A stretch of 64,000 nucleotides of DNA from JABDBE01 sp049585795 (GTDB lineage Bacteria > Acidobacteriota > Terriglobia > Terriglobales > Acidobacteriaceae). Location of the stretch: assembly GCA_049585795.1 (NCBI GenBank), contig JBAVAQ010000007.1, positions 310,001-374,000 on the forward strand, in the 5' to 3' direction. The notes beneath the pieces are model-generated. The model saw only the letters and a program-made list of their open reading frames with translations. It was not told the DNA's origin and made no database searches. The position numbers and the translations under genes were made by a program. Each line of letters begins with the position of its first letter. Positions within the stretch are counted from its first letter, which is position 1. Of the stretch, positions 26,869-36,108 are shown piece after piece.

Positions 26869-29800
26869 TTGGGCAACGCGATACAACTCAACGAAGTCCA
26901 GAGAACGGCGGTGACTGAGGCAAGCGCCCACGCAATTCCGCGCTTGGCTGGCAGTATGGTCCCCCTATCTTTCGCGCAGCAACAAGTCTGGCTTCATGCG
27001 CAGCTGGTTCCGGAAATTCCTATCTACAACGAGCCAGTTACGGTTCGCCGGGATGGACCCTTGGATGTGGCAGTTCTCGAGCGGGCTCTCACCGAGATCG
27101 TGCGACGCCACCAAGCCTGGCGGACCGCGTTCACTCTGGTGAATGGCGAGCCGGTGCAGGTCGTAAGGCCGGTCTCGCCGGTTCACCTCCGCATGGTCGA
27201 TCTGACCCGGTTGCCGGCATCGAAAAGAGAATCGGAAGCAGAGCGGTTAGGAGAAGCGGACGCAATCCTGCCATTCGATTTATCCCAGGGCCCACTTTTT
27301 CGCGCTCTGCTGGTGCGTTTCGGAGAAACCCAACATCGGCTGTTTCTGACCCTTCATCACATCATCTTTGACGGGTATTCCATTTATCGTGTCCTCCTGC
27401 CCGAATTGGTTGCGTTGTACCAGGCTTTTTCTGAGGGTCGTGAGTCGCCTTTGCCCGAACCTTCGATCCAGTACCCTGATTTTGCTTTATGGGAAAGGGA
27501 CTGGTTTTCGCGCAACGGACATCTTTCATCGCAACTGGCATATTGGCGAAAGCAACTGGGCGGAGCTCTTCCCGTCGTTCAGTTGCCCTCCGACCATCCT
27601 CGACGGGCAATGCAGAGCTTTCGCGGCGCCATCCATCCTGTCGTCCTGTCCAGGGAGCTAGGCGATGCTTTGAAACTGTTGAGCCGGCGAGAGCGGGCGA
27701 CCCTGTTCATGACTCTGATGGCCAGCTTTGCCGTATTGCTGCACCGCTATTCAGCTTTGGAAGACGTGGCTATTGGGACGGTGAGCTCGGGTCGCAAGCG
27801 CTCTCAACTGGAAGGGTTGCTGGGATACTTTCTCAATCCCGTGGTTCTCCGGAACGACTTGTCGGGCGATCCCACATTTCGCCAGCTCTTGAACCGGACG
27901 CGGAACCTTACCCTCGACGCCTTGTCGAACGATGACGCGCCCTTCACTGAGGTGGTGAATGAACTTCACCCCAATCGCAGCTTGAGTTTTAATCCCTTGT
28001 TTCAGGTTTTGCTTACTCTCGAGCCGCCAATGCCTGACACTCAGGAAGGCTGGACCGTAGCTCTGACGCAGTCGGAGATCGATACCGGAATATCGAAGTT
28101 TGACTTGTGTCTCGAACTCGATGATCGCCCGTCCGGGATTGTTGGCCGATTCAAATACAGCCGTGACTTGTTCGAGCCTGAAACCGTTGCCCGCATGGCG
28201 AGCCATCTCTCGACCCTTCTGCAGGGTATCGTTGCCGACCCTGACCAGCACATTTCGAAGCTTCCGATGCTGACGGCGCCGGAACAGCGAAAAATATGCG
28301 TGCAGTGGAACCAGACCGAGGCAGCGTATCCGTCCAAAATTTGTCTCCATCAGTTGTTCTCTCGTCAAGCCGCGCAGACCCCTGAAGCCGTGGCTCTCGT
28401 GGATGGTGACAGGCATCAGAGCTACCGCGAACTAGACTGCAAAAGCAACCAATTGGCGGCGTACCTGCAAAAATGCGGGGTCGGTCCAGAGGTTCCGGTC
28501 GGGCTATATCTAGAGCCCTCGCCTGAAATGATCTTGGGCATCCTGGGTGTGTTGAAGGCAGGAGGGGTCTGTGTTCCCTTGGATCCAAGTTATCCGGCCG
28601 ATCGCTTGAAACATGTCAGCGACGATACCCGCTTTGAAGTCTTACTTACGCAGAGCGGTTTGCCGCCTCAGCTGCCTGCGATTTCCCAGGTCCTCAATCT
28701 CGATTCTGATTGGGTGAAGATTGAAGACGAGAGTGCAGACCCGGTTCAGAACGACTGCCGTCCTGAGAATTTGGCTTATCTCATCTACACCTCTGGTTCG
28801 ACTGGCAAGCCGAAGGGGGTGCAGATCACGCATCGCAATTTGGTCCATTCTACGTGTGCGCGCAGCCTGTACTACGGCGCGGGGGCAGGCCGTTTTCTGC
28901 TTCTCTCCTCGTACGCTTTCGATAGTTCCCTGGTGGGCATCTTCGGAACCCTTTGCGGAGGGGGAACTCTGGTGCTTACACCAGGGCCGTTGCAATCGAA
29001 TCTGACTCGGCTGGCGGATTTGGTCCAATTTCACCAAGTCTCTCACCTGCTATGTGTGCCGTCGCTTTACAGTCTGCTTTTGGACCAGGCCAAAGCCGGC
29101 CAGCTGGCCTCGCTGCGAACTGCGATTGTTGCCGGTGAGTCCTGCCCGCCAGAACTTGTGAAACGTCATTACGCCTTGCTGGCGGAGACGAACCTCTTCA
29201 ACGAATACGGTCCTACCGAGGCGGCCGTTTGGAGCACGGTATACAAGTGCGCGCCTGAGCAATCGGGGAAGCTGGTTCCCATCGGTCGCCCGATTCCCAA
29301 TGCTCGGGTTTATATACTGGACAAATATCTAAACCCTCTACCAGTCGGTGTTCCAGGGGAATTTTATGTGGGCGGCCCCGGTGTTGCCCGGGGATACTTG
29401 AACCGACCACAGGAAACCAGCGAGCGATTTATCCAAGATCCGTTTAGTCGAAATTCTAAAGATCGACTATATAAGACAGGAGATCTGGTTCGTTACTTGC
29501 CCAGCGGCGACCTTGAACTTATCGGACGGGTTGATCGCCAGGTAAAAATCCGTGGATTTCGCATAGAACTGGAGGAGATTGAGGCGGTTATTGCCGAACG
29601 CAAAGAAGTGGAGCAAGTCGCCGTCGCGGTTCACGAGGATGGTTCCGGTGAGCCCAAGCTGACCGCGTACATCGTGCCTGGCGACAGATCCTCTTTCGAC
29701 AAGCAGGAAATCAGGAGTTTTCTTGGCCGGAAGTTGCCCGAGGCGATGATTCCGTCCGACCTGGTGTTGCTGGATAGCTTGCCGTTAATGCCCAACGGAA

Positions 29801-30945
29801 AGATTGACCGGCATGCGCTCCCGGCACACGCCCGAACCGCCGCCGTACCGGTCCACTTCGAACCATCCGGCAACGTGCTCGAAGCCAAACTGGTAAAGAT
29901 CTGGGAGTCGGTTCTGAGTAAGCCGGGAATCGGGGTCACAGATAACTTCTTCGATCTCGGCGGCCATTCCTTGCTCGTGGCCAAGCTCTTGTTGCGCATT
30001 GATCAGCGTTTCGGAAAGAAACTGTCGCTGGCGAACGTTTTCGAGGCGCCCACGATTCGACAACTGGCGGCGATGCTGGCCGGCCAGACCGAATCGATGC
30101 ACCATCCAGCCCTGGTCCCGATTCAGCCGCTGGGCTCCAAACCCCCTTTATATTGGGTACGTGGAGGCTCGCTCTTTTTGCCTTTGGCGAAGCGCTTGGG
30201 AACAGATCAGCCTCTGTTGGCGCTCCACCTCCCGGTTTCCGATGCCCGCCGTCTCCCCGTTCCATACAGGTTCGAGGACATAGCTGCCGCGCTCGTCGCG
30301 CGGCTCCGCGAAGTGCAACCCGAGGGTCCCTATTACCTTGCGGGCTTGTGCGTAAATGGTGTCATCGCCTATGAGATGGCCAGACAACTGGTTCAGCAGG
30401 GTCAGCAAGTCCCATTTCTAGCTTTATTCGATGCTCAGAATCCGGCTTATTACGAGGACTATTCGCAAGAAAGCCATCGTCAGCTGGCATCCAGGAAGCT
30501 TGAACATCATTGGCGGAATCTGCGCAAAGGCGGGGTTTCGAGTCTTCCAAGATTTATTCACGACCGGTTTATCGGAACTCGCCTGAGGGCGCGGGTGAGG
30601 TACTGGCGAATTTATTGCGGACTGCATTTGAGGGTGAGTGAGAAAAGTTTGCAGGATCTGGAAACCATCATTCATCCGACCTCGTTCGCCTACCGTCCTC
30701 AACCCTATCCCCGACGAATCGTGTTTTTCCAGTCCAGCGACTGGCCAGGCGGCCGCTACTGGGACTTTTATGCAAGCTGGAATGATGTGTGCCGCGAACT
30801 GGAGGTTCACAAAATCCGCGGCGGACACGAAACCATGTTCTATGAGGCGAACGTTGACCTGGTGGCGAATTTGCTGCAGGACTGTCTGGCTCGATCTGGG
30901 GAAAATGCTTCGGAGTCAATGGAAGCGGAAGAGCAGCATTCCTGA
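26869..30945 (+). CDS. NRPS: condensation - adenylation - PCP - thioesterase with Cys nucleophile
   Basis: 1358 aa. The C domain (~25-460) has LSFAQQQVWLH and an intact HHIIFDG (His163 first). The A domain (~475-1000) has YTSGSTGKPKG, EYGPTEAAV, YKTGDLVRY and NGKIDR. Specificity positions by eye: D-S-V-L-I-A-E-V-W-K; substrate not assigned. PCP: DNFFDLGGHSLL (~1025-1036). In the TE the nucleophile elbow reads AGLCVNG where GxSxG is expected; Cys1161 takes the Ser place. FDAQNP offers the Asp and RGGHETMF the His (His1320). Cys-type TEs are known, including the beta-lactone-forming TE of obafluorin synthetase. The start is TTG 26869 with AGG 8 nt upstream. The stop abuts the next gene without a gap. 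Confidence 0.92.
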   Translation: MGNAIQLNEVQRTAVTEASAHAIPRLAGSMVPLSFAQQQVWLHAQLVPEIPIYNEPVTVRRDGPLDVAVLERALTEIVRRHQAWRTAFTLVNGEPVQVVRPVSPVHLRMVDLTRLPASKRESEAERLGEADAILPFDLSQGPLFRALLVRFGETQHRLFLTLHHIIFDGYSIYRVLLPELVALYQAFSEGRESPLPEPSIQYPDFALWERDWFSRNGHLSSQLAYWRKQLGGALPVVQLPSDHPRRAMQSFRGAIHPVVLSRELGDALKLLSRRERATLFMTLMASFAVLLHRYSALEDVAIGTVSSGRKRSQLEGLLGYFLNPVVLRNDLSGDPTFRQLLNRTRNLTLDALSNDDAPFTEVVNELHPNRSLSFNPLFQVLLTLEPPMPDTQEGWTVALTQSEIDTGISKFDLCLELDDRPSGIVGRFKYSRDLFEPETVARMASHLSTLLQGIVADPDQHISKLPMLTAPEQRKICVQWNQTEAAYPSKICLHQLFSRQAAQTPEAVALVDGDRHQSYRELDCKSNQLAAYLQKCGVGPEVPVGLYLEPSPEMILGILGVLKAGGVCVPLDPSYPADRLKHVSDDTRFEVLLTQSGLPPQLPAISQVLNLDSDWVKIEDESADPVQNDCRPENLAYLIYTSGSTGKPKGVQITHRNLVHSTCARSLYYGAGAGRFLLLSSYAFDSSLVGIFGTLCGGGTLVLTPGPLQSNLTRLADLVQFHQVSHLLCVPSLYSLLLDQAKAGQLASLRTAIVAGESCPPELVKRHYALLAETNLFNEYGPTEAAVWSTVYKCAPEQSGKLVPIGRPIPNARVYILDKYLNPLPVGVPGEFYVGGPGVARGYLNRPQETSERFIQDPFSRNSKDRLYKTGDLVRYLPSGDLELIGRVDRQVKIRGFRIELEEIEAVIAERKEVEQVAVAVHEDGSGEPKLTAYIVPGDRSSFDKQEIRSFLGRKLPEAMIPSDLVLLDSLPLMPNGKIDRHALPAHARTAAVPVHFEPSGNVLEAKLVKIWESVLSKPGIGVTDNFFDLGGHSLLVAKLLLRIDQRFGKKLSLANVFEAPTIRQLAAMLAGQTESMHHPALVPIQPLGSKPPLYWVRGGSLFLPLAKRLGTDQPLLALHLPVSDARRLPVPYRFEDIAAALVARLREVQPEGPYYLAGLCVNGVIAYEMARQLVQQGQQVPFLALFDAQNPAYYEDYSQESHRQLASRKLEHHWRNLRKGGVSSLPRFIHDRFIGTRLRARVRYWRIYCGLHLRVSEKSLQDLETIIHPTSFAYRPQPYPRRIVFFQSSDWPGGRYWDFYASWNDVCRELEVHKIRGGHETMFYEANVDLVANLLQDCLARSGENASESMEAEEQHS

Positions 30946-32070
30946 ATGGAAAGCGTAATTTCCAAGATCGCGCCGCCTCGATTTCGCGAGGCTACTTTCG
31001 AGGATTACGAACAAGTCTCGGCGCTTGAATCACGCTACGGGTTGCAAGCCAAGAGCTATGAAGAATGGACGCATCTGTGGCTTCATAACCCGGTATACCT
31101 GGGATTGCCTGAGTGGCCGATCGGGTGGGTTTGCGAAAACGAAGACAACGAAATTGTCGGCTGCATCGCCAATATCCCGCTGGGTTATGAGTTTGGCAAA
31201 AGAACCCTGGTCGCAGCGACCAGCCGTGCGTTCGTCGTTGATTCGCACTACCGTTGTTACGCTTTCTTGCTCTTGAGCCATTTCTTTGCTCAGAAGAACG
31301 TCGACCTGTTCGTCAATACCACGGTGAACGCCAAGGCCTCTGTGTTACAGGGATTGTTCCGAGCGTCGCGAGTGCCGTCGGGAACGTGGAACCGGTCGGC
31401 ATTTTGGATTACTGATTACCGAGCGTTTGCGGCCAGCCTTCTATCGCGAAAAGAAATGCCCTCGGGAAAGACCGCCAGCTACCCATTATCGGCCGGACTG
31501 TTTCTTCGCGATATGCTTGCCAGCAGTGCACTCAGAAACCGGCGCAACGGGACCGAGGTCGAATTCTGCTCCCAATTCGACGCCAGGTTTGAAGGCTTCT
31601 GGCAACGCGCTCGCAGAAATTCTCCCGGGCTTTTGCTGGCTACTCGATCGCAAGAGGTGCTGAACTGGCATTTCAAACATGCGCTGGCGAAAAACAAGGC
31701 GTGGATCGCAACCATAAGCCAGGGTGGGGAGCTCGTGGCCTACGCCGTTTTCAGCCGGCAGGACAATCCGTCTTACCAGCTCAAGCGGATGAGGTTGGTT
31801 GATTTCCAAACCTGCACGGGACAGACCGAGCTGTTGAGGCCCTTGCTGCTGAGTGCGGTGGAGAGGTGCCAGCACGAGGACGTCCACATGCTTGAGGCTA
31901 TGGGTTTTGGCTCGGAGAAGAAACGCGTGATCGATAGTATGGCTCCGCACTGTCGTGAACTGGGTTCGTGGCGATATTTCTACAAAACCAATGACCAGGA
32001 ATTAGCAGGCAGTCTGCGGGATCCTGGGGTTTGGGACACGACTTGCTTCGATGGAGATGCCAGTCTTTAG
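30946..32070 (+). CDS. Tandem GNAT-like acyltransferase, paralogue 2
   Basis: 374 aa; ATG is the base after the NRPS stop codon, so the two are translationally coupled. Same layout as the protein at 25673-26821: an N-terminal GNAT-like core (RFREATFEDYEQVSALESRY, IVGCIANIPLGYEFG, AFVVDSHYRCYAFLLLSHFF) and a C-terminal one (VAYAVFSRQDN, LKRMRLVDFQ). It ends in the identical CFDGDASL. Conserved aromatic and acidic residues between the copies mark the likely active site. Two copies bracketing one NRPS suggest two acceptor positions or two acyl donors. No signal peptide or TM helix, so action is cytoplasmic. A function beyond acyltransferase-like fold is not shown. Confidence 0.72.
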   Translation: MESVISKIAPPRFREATFEDYEQVSALESRYGLQAKSYEEWTHLWLHNPVYLGLPEWPIGWVCENEDNEIVGCIANIPLGYEFGKRTLVAATSRAFVVDSHYRCYAFLLLSHFFAQKNVDLFVNTTVNAKASVLQGLFRASRVPSGTWNRSAFWITDYRAFAASLLSRKEMPSGKTASYPLSAGLFLRDMLASSALRNRRNGTEVEFCSQFDARFEGFWQRARRNSPGLLLATRSQEVLNWHFKHALAKNKAWIATISQGGELVAYAVFSRQDNPSYQLKRMRLVDFQTCTGQTELLRPLLLSAVERCQHEDVHMLEAMGFGSEKKRVIDSMAPHCRELGSWRYFYKTNDQELAGSLRDPGVWDTTCFDGDASL

Positions 32071-32137
32071 AACGACTCACCCGGCGCGATCAATCATCCG
32101 GCGCCGAATTCAATCGGTAAGAGGAAGAGCGCAAGCA

Positions 32138-33253
32138 ATGCACCAATTGATGACTCAGCCCGCGGAAATCGCTGACCGAAAGGTTCAGCCTTCGGAACCA
32201 TGTGCCGGACCTCTCTTTGTCGTGGGCATGTTTCGTTCAGGGACCTCTTTGCTTTATGCGCTGCTCAACCAGCATCCCCAGATTGCATTGATGTATGAGG
32301 GCGACCTGGCGCACCTCCCATCTCTGTTTTGGCTTCCGACAAATACCCGGCGATGGCTGGCGCGATGGGAATTCTGGAACGGATCACTGAGCCGGCACAA
32401 GGTCGATCTAAGTGAAATTCCGGAGGGGATTTCTGATCTGAAAACCGCCTTCCATGAAGTGTACGTTCAGTATGCCCAGCAGAAGAAAAGCGCAACTGTC
32501 TGGGGGTGCAAATCGCCGACTTATTCGGACCAGGTTTCCCGTTTGGCGCGTATTTTCCCGAATGCCCGCTTCATCATCATCTGGCGCGATTTGCGGGGCA
32601 TCTGCCGCAGCATCCGGAAAGCCGCAGAGAAACCCAGTTTTTTTCGCCGAACGGGGGTCACGCTGCGTACCTTGATCGGATATCGCGAGCTAAAGGCGCA
32701 ATGCGACGAAATCAAGTCCCAGGGCGTGCCGATTCATCAGATGCACTATGAGGATCTGGTAGCCGATCCAACCGGTACCATGCAAGGAATCTGCGAGTTT
32801 CTGCAGATTCCATTTGATCCGCAAATGGCCTCTCTCGAGGGCGCCGACCGGAGCGCGATCGAGAACGCCGCTCATCATTCCCTGGTGAAAACTGAGAAAA
32901 TCATTGCCTCGGAGACCAGTGCGAGCGACCTTCCGCCAGCCCTGAAGGAAAAGATCGACCGTTATCTCTACCTCTGGCACGAACAGAATGGCGGCAGTTG
33001 GCCGGTGTATCCTCGCGTCATGGAAGCCACTACGCGGCCATCGCTAGGCGAACAAGTGTTGGATCGAGCGCGATATAAGTGTTTGCAACTCTGGTATCAC
33101 GGCGCGCCAGTCGCGTTCTCGTTTGTGCCGTTGCGCCTTTGGAAAGCCTATCGCAAACTGATGGGGCGGCCGTACGCTCGTGAACTGGACTATCGGATCG
33201 GCACAAGGACAAGCGGCACTGAACCCGTTCATAAAACTCGCACCAGAACTTAA
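32138..33253 (+). CDS. Sulfotransferase family protein
   Basis: 371 aa from ATG 32138. This start is favoured over ATG 32051, which overlaps the upstream gene, because GAGGAAGAG (32121-32129) precedes it and the N-terminal extension is basic and unstructured. The PAPS loop is FVVGMFRSGTSLLYALL and the 3'-phosphate region is FIIIWRDLRGICRSIRKA. The region LIGYRELKAQCDEIKSQ, then HQMHYEDLVADPTGTM, is typical of the Sulfotransfer_3/Stf0-like branch. It is a different branch from the two sulfotransferases at 2056 and 15599. The C-terminal ~80 residues are basic and aromatic. Together the three make sulfation a recurrent theme of this locus; the acceptor is unknown. Confidence 0.83.
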   Translation: MHQLMTQPAEIADRKVQPSEPCAGPLFVVGMFRSGTSLLYALLNQHPQIALMYEGDLAHLPSLFWLPTNTRRWLARWEFWNGSLSRHKVDLSEIPEGISDLKTAFHEVYVQYAQQKKSATVWGCKSPTYSDQVSRLARIFPNARFIIIWRDLRGICRSIRKAAEKPSFFRRTGVTLRTLIGYRELKAQCDEIKSQGVPIHQMHYEDLVADPTGTMQGICEFLQIPFDPQMASLEGADRSAIENAAHHSLVKTEKIIASETSASDLPPALKEKIDRYLYLWHEQNGGSWPVYPRVMEATTRPSLGEQVLDRARYKCLQLWYHGAPVAFSFVPLRLWKAYRKLMGRPYARELDYRIGTRTSGTEPVHKTRTRT

Positions 33254-33268
33254 CCTGGAAAGAATAAT

Positions 33269-34279
33269 TTGAGCCGCAGACAAAATCTAAAGGTGTTCTC
33301 TACCTCACCGCAGTCAAGTGCGGGGCCACGAGAAACCTACGTGCAGAACATCATCGATGTGGCCCGCTGGAGCGAAGAAGCTGGCTGCGAAGGAATTCTG
33401 GTCTACACCGACAACTCCCTGGTCGATCCCTGGCAAGTGGCACAGATTATTATTCAGAACACCCGGCAGTTGTGTCCGCTGGTCGCCGTACAGCCTTCCT
33501 ACATGCACCCATATTCCGTAGCGAAGACGGTGAGCACTCTGGGTTATTTCTACGGACGCCGGATATACCTGAACATGGTGGCGGGCGGCTTCAAGAATGA
33601 TTTGGCTGCGCTGAACGATACCACTCCTCATGACAAACGGTATGCCCGTCTGGTGGAGTACACGACAATTATTCAGGAGCTATTAAAAAGTCCCGCGCCG
33701 GTCAGCTACCGCGGAGAGTTCTACGAGGTGGATAAGCTTCGCATGACTCCTCCACTCGCGCCCGACTTGATGCCAGGAGTTTTGGTTTCGGGATCTTCCG
33801 AGGCTGGCCTGAACTCGGCTCAGGCTCTAGGCGCCATAGCGATTAAGTATCCTCAACCGGCCCAATGTGAGCCAGCCTGTGATCAGGCGACCGGGTTTGG
33901 GATTCGAGTTGGAATCGTCGCGCGTGAGCAGGACGAAGAAGCCTGGCAAGTCGCGCATGCGCGCTTCCCAGAGGATCGCAAGGGCCAACTTACGCACCAA
34001 CTGGCGATGAAAACCTCTGATTCCGCATGGCACCAGCAGCTTTCGCGCATGGCCAGCGAAACCAGGAACGGTGGCTCTCCTTATTGGCTGCACCCTTTTG
34101 AAAACTACAAGACGTTTTGTCCTTACCTGGTGGGGAGCTACGAGCGGGTTGCGGCCGAACTTGCCAAGTACATTGAATTGGGTTACTTGACCTTCATTCT
34201 TGATATCCCACCGACCAAAGACGAATTGACGCATATCAACAAGGTGTTTGCCGAAACACAACTTTTAGTGGCGAAATGA
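33269..34279 (+). CDS. Luciferase-like (LLM) flavin-dependent monooxygenase
   Basis: 336 aa TIM-barrel protein of the bacterial luciferase / SsuD-like family. Features are ARWSEEAGCEGILVYTDNS, YSVAKTVSTLGYFYGRRIYLNMVAGGF and DKRYARLVEYTTIIQELL. PGVLVSGSSEAGLNSAQALG is the phosphate/flavin-binding strand region. These enzymes use reduced FMN (FMNH2) and O2 to oxidise carbon, nitrogen or sulfur centres, and relatives occur in NRPS clusters. No flavin reductase is nearby. The start is TTG 33269 after GGAAAG (33257-33262); no ATG fits. The last four bases overlap the next gene's ATG (ATGA), so it is coupled to the DltA-like enzyme. The substrate could be a carrier-bound intermediate (inference). 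Confidence 0.88.
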   Translation: MSRRQNLKVFSTSPQSSAGPRETYVQNIIDVARWSEEAGCEGILVYTDNSLVDPWQVAQIIIQNTRQLCPLVAVQPSYMHPYSVAKTVSTLGYFYGRRIYLNMVAGGFKNDLAALNDTTPHDKRYARLVEYTTIIQELLKSPAPVSYRGEFYEVDKLRMTPPLAPDLMPGVLVSGSSEAGLNSAQALGAIAIKYPQPAQCEPACDQATGFGIRVGIVAREQDEEAWQVAHARFPEDRKGQLTHQLAMKTSDSAWHQQLSRMASETRNGGSPYWLHPFENYKTFCPYLVGSYERVAAELAKYIELGYLTFILDIPPTKDELTHINKVFAETQLLVAK

Positions 34280-36003
34280 ATCAGCTTCTGCAAAATTTAA
34301 TTTCGATCCAGGCAGAACGTCGTCCCGATGCTGTGGCTGTTGTCATGGGGGACCAGGTTCTTACTTACGGTCAGCTGGAAGAGTCGACCAATCGCCTTGC
34401 CCGTTTGCTCAAGGCCGCGGGTTGTGGCAAGGGAGATCGCGTCTGTTTTGCAATTCCGAAATCGCCCGCTGCCATCATCTCGATTATCGGCATCCTGAAA
34501 GCGGACTGTATTCACGTCCCGATCGATACCGCCAGTCCGGCGCCTCGTATCTCGAAACTTCTGAGGTCGAGCGATCCGCGATACATCTTGGGTGTCGGCG
34601 CTTCCGTCGATTTGCTCGAAGGCATTTTTGCGCAAGATGATCTGCGCGCCTCTGTTCGAGTCGGATGGATGGACGATTCCGCGCCGAATGCTCGATGCTT
34701 CACCCCCACGTTCACCAGGAACGACTCCAGAATGTACTCCGGTGAACCGTTAGAGTGCCAGACAACCTCGCAAGATCCCGCACACATTCTCTTCACCTCC
34801 GGCTCTACCGGCGAGCCGAAGGGAGTGGTCATTACTCATGCCAACGTAATGCACTTCGTTGAATGGGCTGTCAGCTATTTTGGAATGGAAAGTTCGGACC
34901 GCATCTCCTGTCATCCGCCTCTGCACTTTGATTTGGCCACGTTTGATATCTTTGGAGCATTCGCCGTTGGTGCCCGGCTACACCTGGTTCCGTCAGAGCT
35001 AAGTCTCCTGCCAAACAAACTTGCTGACTTTATTCGCAGTTCGGAGCTAACTCAGTGGTTCTCAGTTCCCTCCGTGCTGAATTACATGGCCAAGTTTGAT
35101 GTGGTAAAGGGCAATGACTTCCCCAGTCTGAAACGATTACTCTGGTGCGGCGAGGTATTTCCGACTCCGGCGCTGTCATACTGGATGAAACGACTCCCGC
35201 GAGTGAGCTTTACCAACCTGTACGGGCCCACTGAATCTACGATTGCCAGCAGCTACTATACGGTTTTGGAATGTCCCTCGGACAATGCGCAAGCCATACC
35301 CATTGGGACTGCTTGTGCGGGTGAGGAACTCCTGGTTCTGGACCAGAATCTTCGTCCTGTGTCCCAAGACGAGGTGGGAGAGCTATATATCCGCGGAGTA
35401 GGCCTGAGCCCCGGTTATTGGCGAGATCCAGACAAAACCGCCACCGCCTTTCTTCCCTATGGAGATGAGGATCGTATCTATCGCACAGGGGACTTGGCAC
35501 GGACTGGTGATGACCGATTAGTGTATTTCGTAGGACGGGTCGATACCCAGATCAAGAGCCGCGGCTATCGCATCGAGCTGGGCGAGATTGAAGTTGCTCT
35601 TAACTCCTTCAAAGAACTTAAGGAGTGCGCCATTGTCGCCGTTCCTACAGAGGGATTTGAAACGAATATTATTTGCTGCGCATACGTTGCTCACGAGAAT
35701 ATTCAGGTCACGGTCGCCGAAATCCGCCAGAAGCTGAGTGCCCTTTTGCCCCCGTATATGCTCCCCGCGCGCTGGAGCAGTTTTATGCAGTTGCCGAAAA
35801 ATGCCAACGGCAAAATCGACCGGCGCAGAATTCGAGACTTGTTCGCCCACGACATCAACCCTTCGCCTGGACCCAAGGACGTCCCGGTTGATTCGACTCC
35901 TTCGACCGTGCGCGGTGAAATTCGGGAAGCGCGCGATCAAGCGTCTGGTTCGGTTGACGGCTCGATGCCCAAGCTGCATCTTTCGCGTCCCTGGGTCGGA
36001 TGA
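34276..36003 (+). CDS. Stand-alone adenylation enzyme, DltA-like
   Basis: 575 aa with one A domain and no fused carrier. Motifs are FTSGSTGEPKG (~172-182), YGPTEST, YRTGDLAR, KSRGYRIELGEIE and NGKIDRR. The core around the substrate pocket resembles D-alanine:carrier ligase DltA: FDLATFDIF and LLWCGEVFP. The second retains the pocket Cys that in DltA contacts D-alanine. Positions aligned to GrsA read D-L-F-F-L-C-L-I-A-K. The next gene encodes a DltC-like carrier, which supports the assignment as a carrier-loading ligase. DltB and DltD are absent, so teichoic-acid D-alanylation is not implied. The C-terminal ~50 residues after NGKIDRR are hydrophilic with no recognised motif. ATGA overlap with the upstream LLM gene. 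Confidence 0.85.
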   Translation: MNQLLQNLISIQAERRPDAVAVVMGDQVLTYGQLEESTNRLARLLKAAGCGKGDRVCFAIPKSPAAIISIIGILKADCIHVPIDTASPAPRISKLLRSSDPRYILGVGASVDLLEGIFAQDDLRASVRVGWMDDSAPNARCFTPTFTRNDSRMYSGEPLECQTTSQDPAHILFTSGSTGEPKGVVITHANVMHFVEWAVSYFGMESSDRISCHPPLHFDLATFDIFGAFAVGARLHLVPSELSLLPNKLADFIRSSELTQWFSVPSVLNYMAKFDVVKGNDFPSLKRLLWCGEVFPTPALSYWMKRLPRVSFTNLYGPTESTIASSYYTVLECPSDNAQAIPIGTACAGEELLVLDQNLRPVSQDEVGELYIRGVGLSPGYWRDPDKTATAFLPYGDEDRIYRTGDLARTGDDRLVYFVGRVDTQIKSRGYRIELGEIEVALNSFKELKECAIVAVPTEGFETNIICCAYVAHENIQVTVAEIRQKLSALLPPYMLPARWSSFMQLPKNANGKIDRRRIRDLFAHDINPSPGPKDVPVDSTPSTVRGEIREARDQASGSVDGSMPKLHLSRPWVG

Positions 36004-36108
36004 ATATCGTTTAGACAGCCGCCACGTTGGTTGACGCAGCGACAGTAAGTTTTTCGGTCACCATTCGCTCCGGCATGTAACCATTCGCAGCTCGACACTC
36101 GCATTAAT

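Noticed and set aside
25673..32070. Assigning the tandem-GNAT proteins as FemX/LeuPheT transferases
   Set aside because: Size and double-GNAT layout fit, but I see no diagnostic Fem motif, so only the broader fold is claimed.
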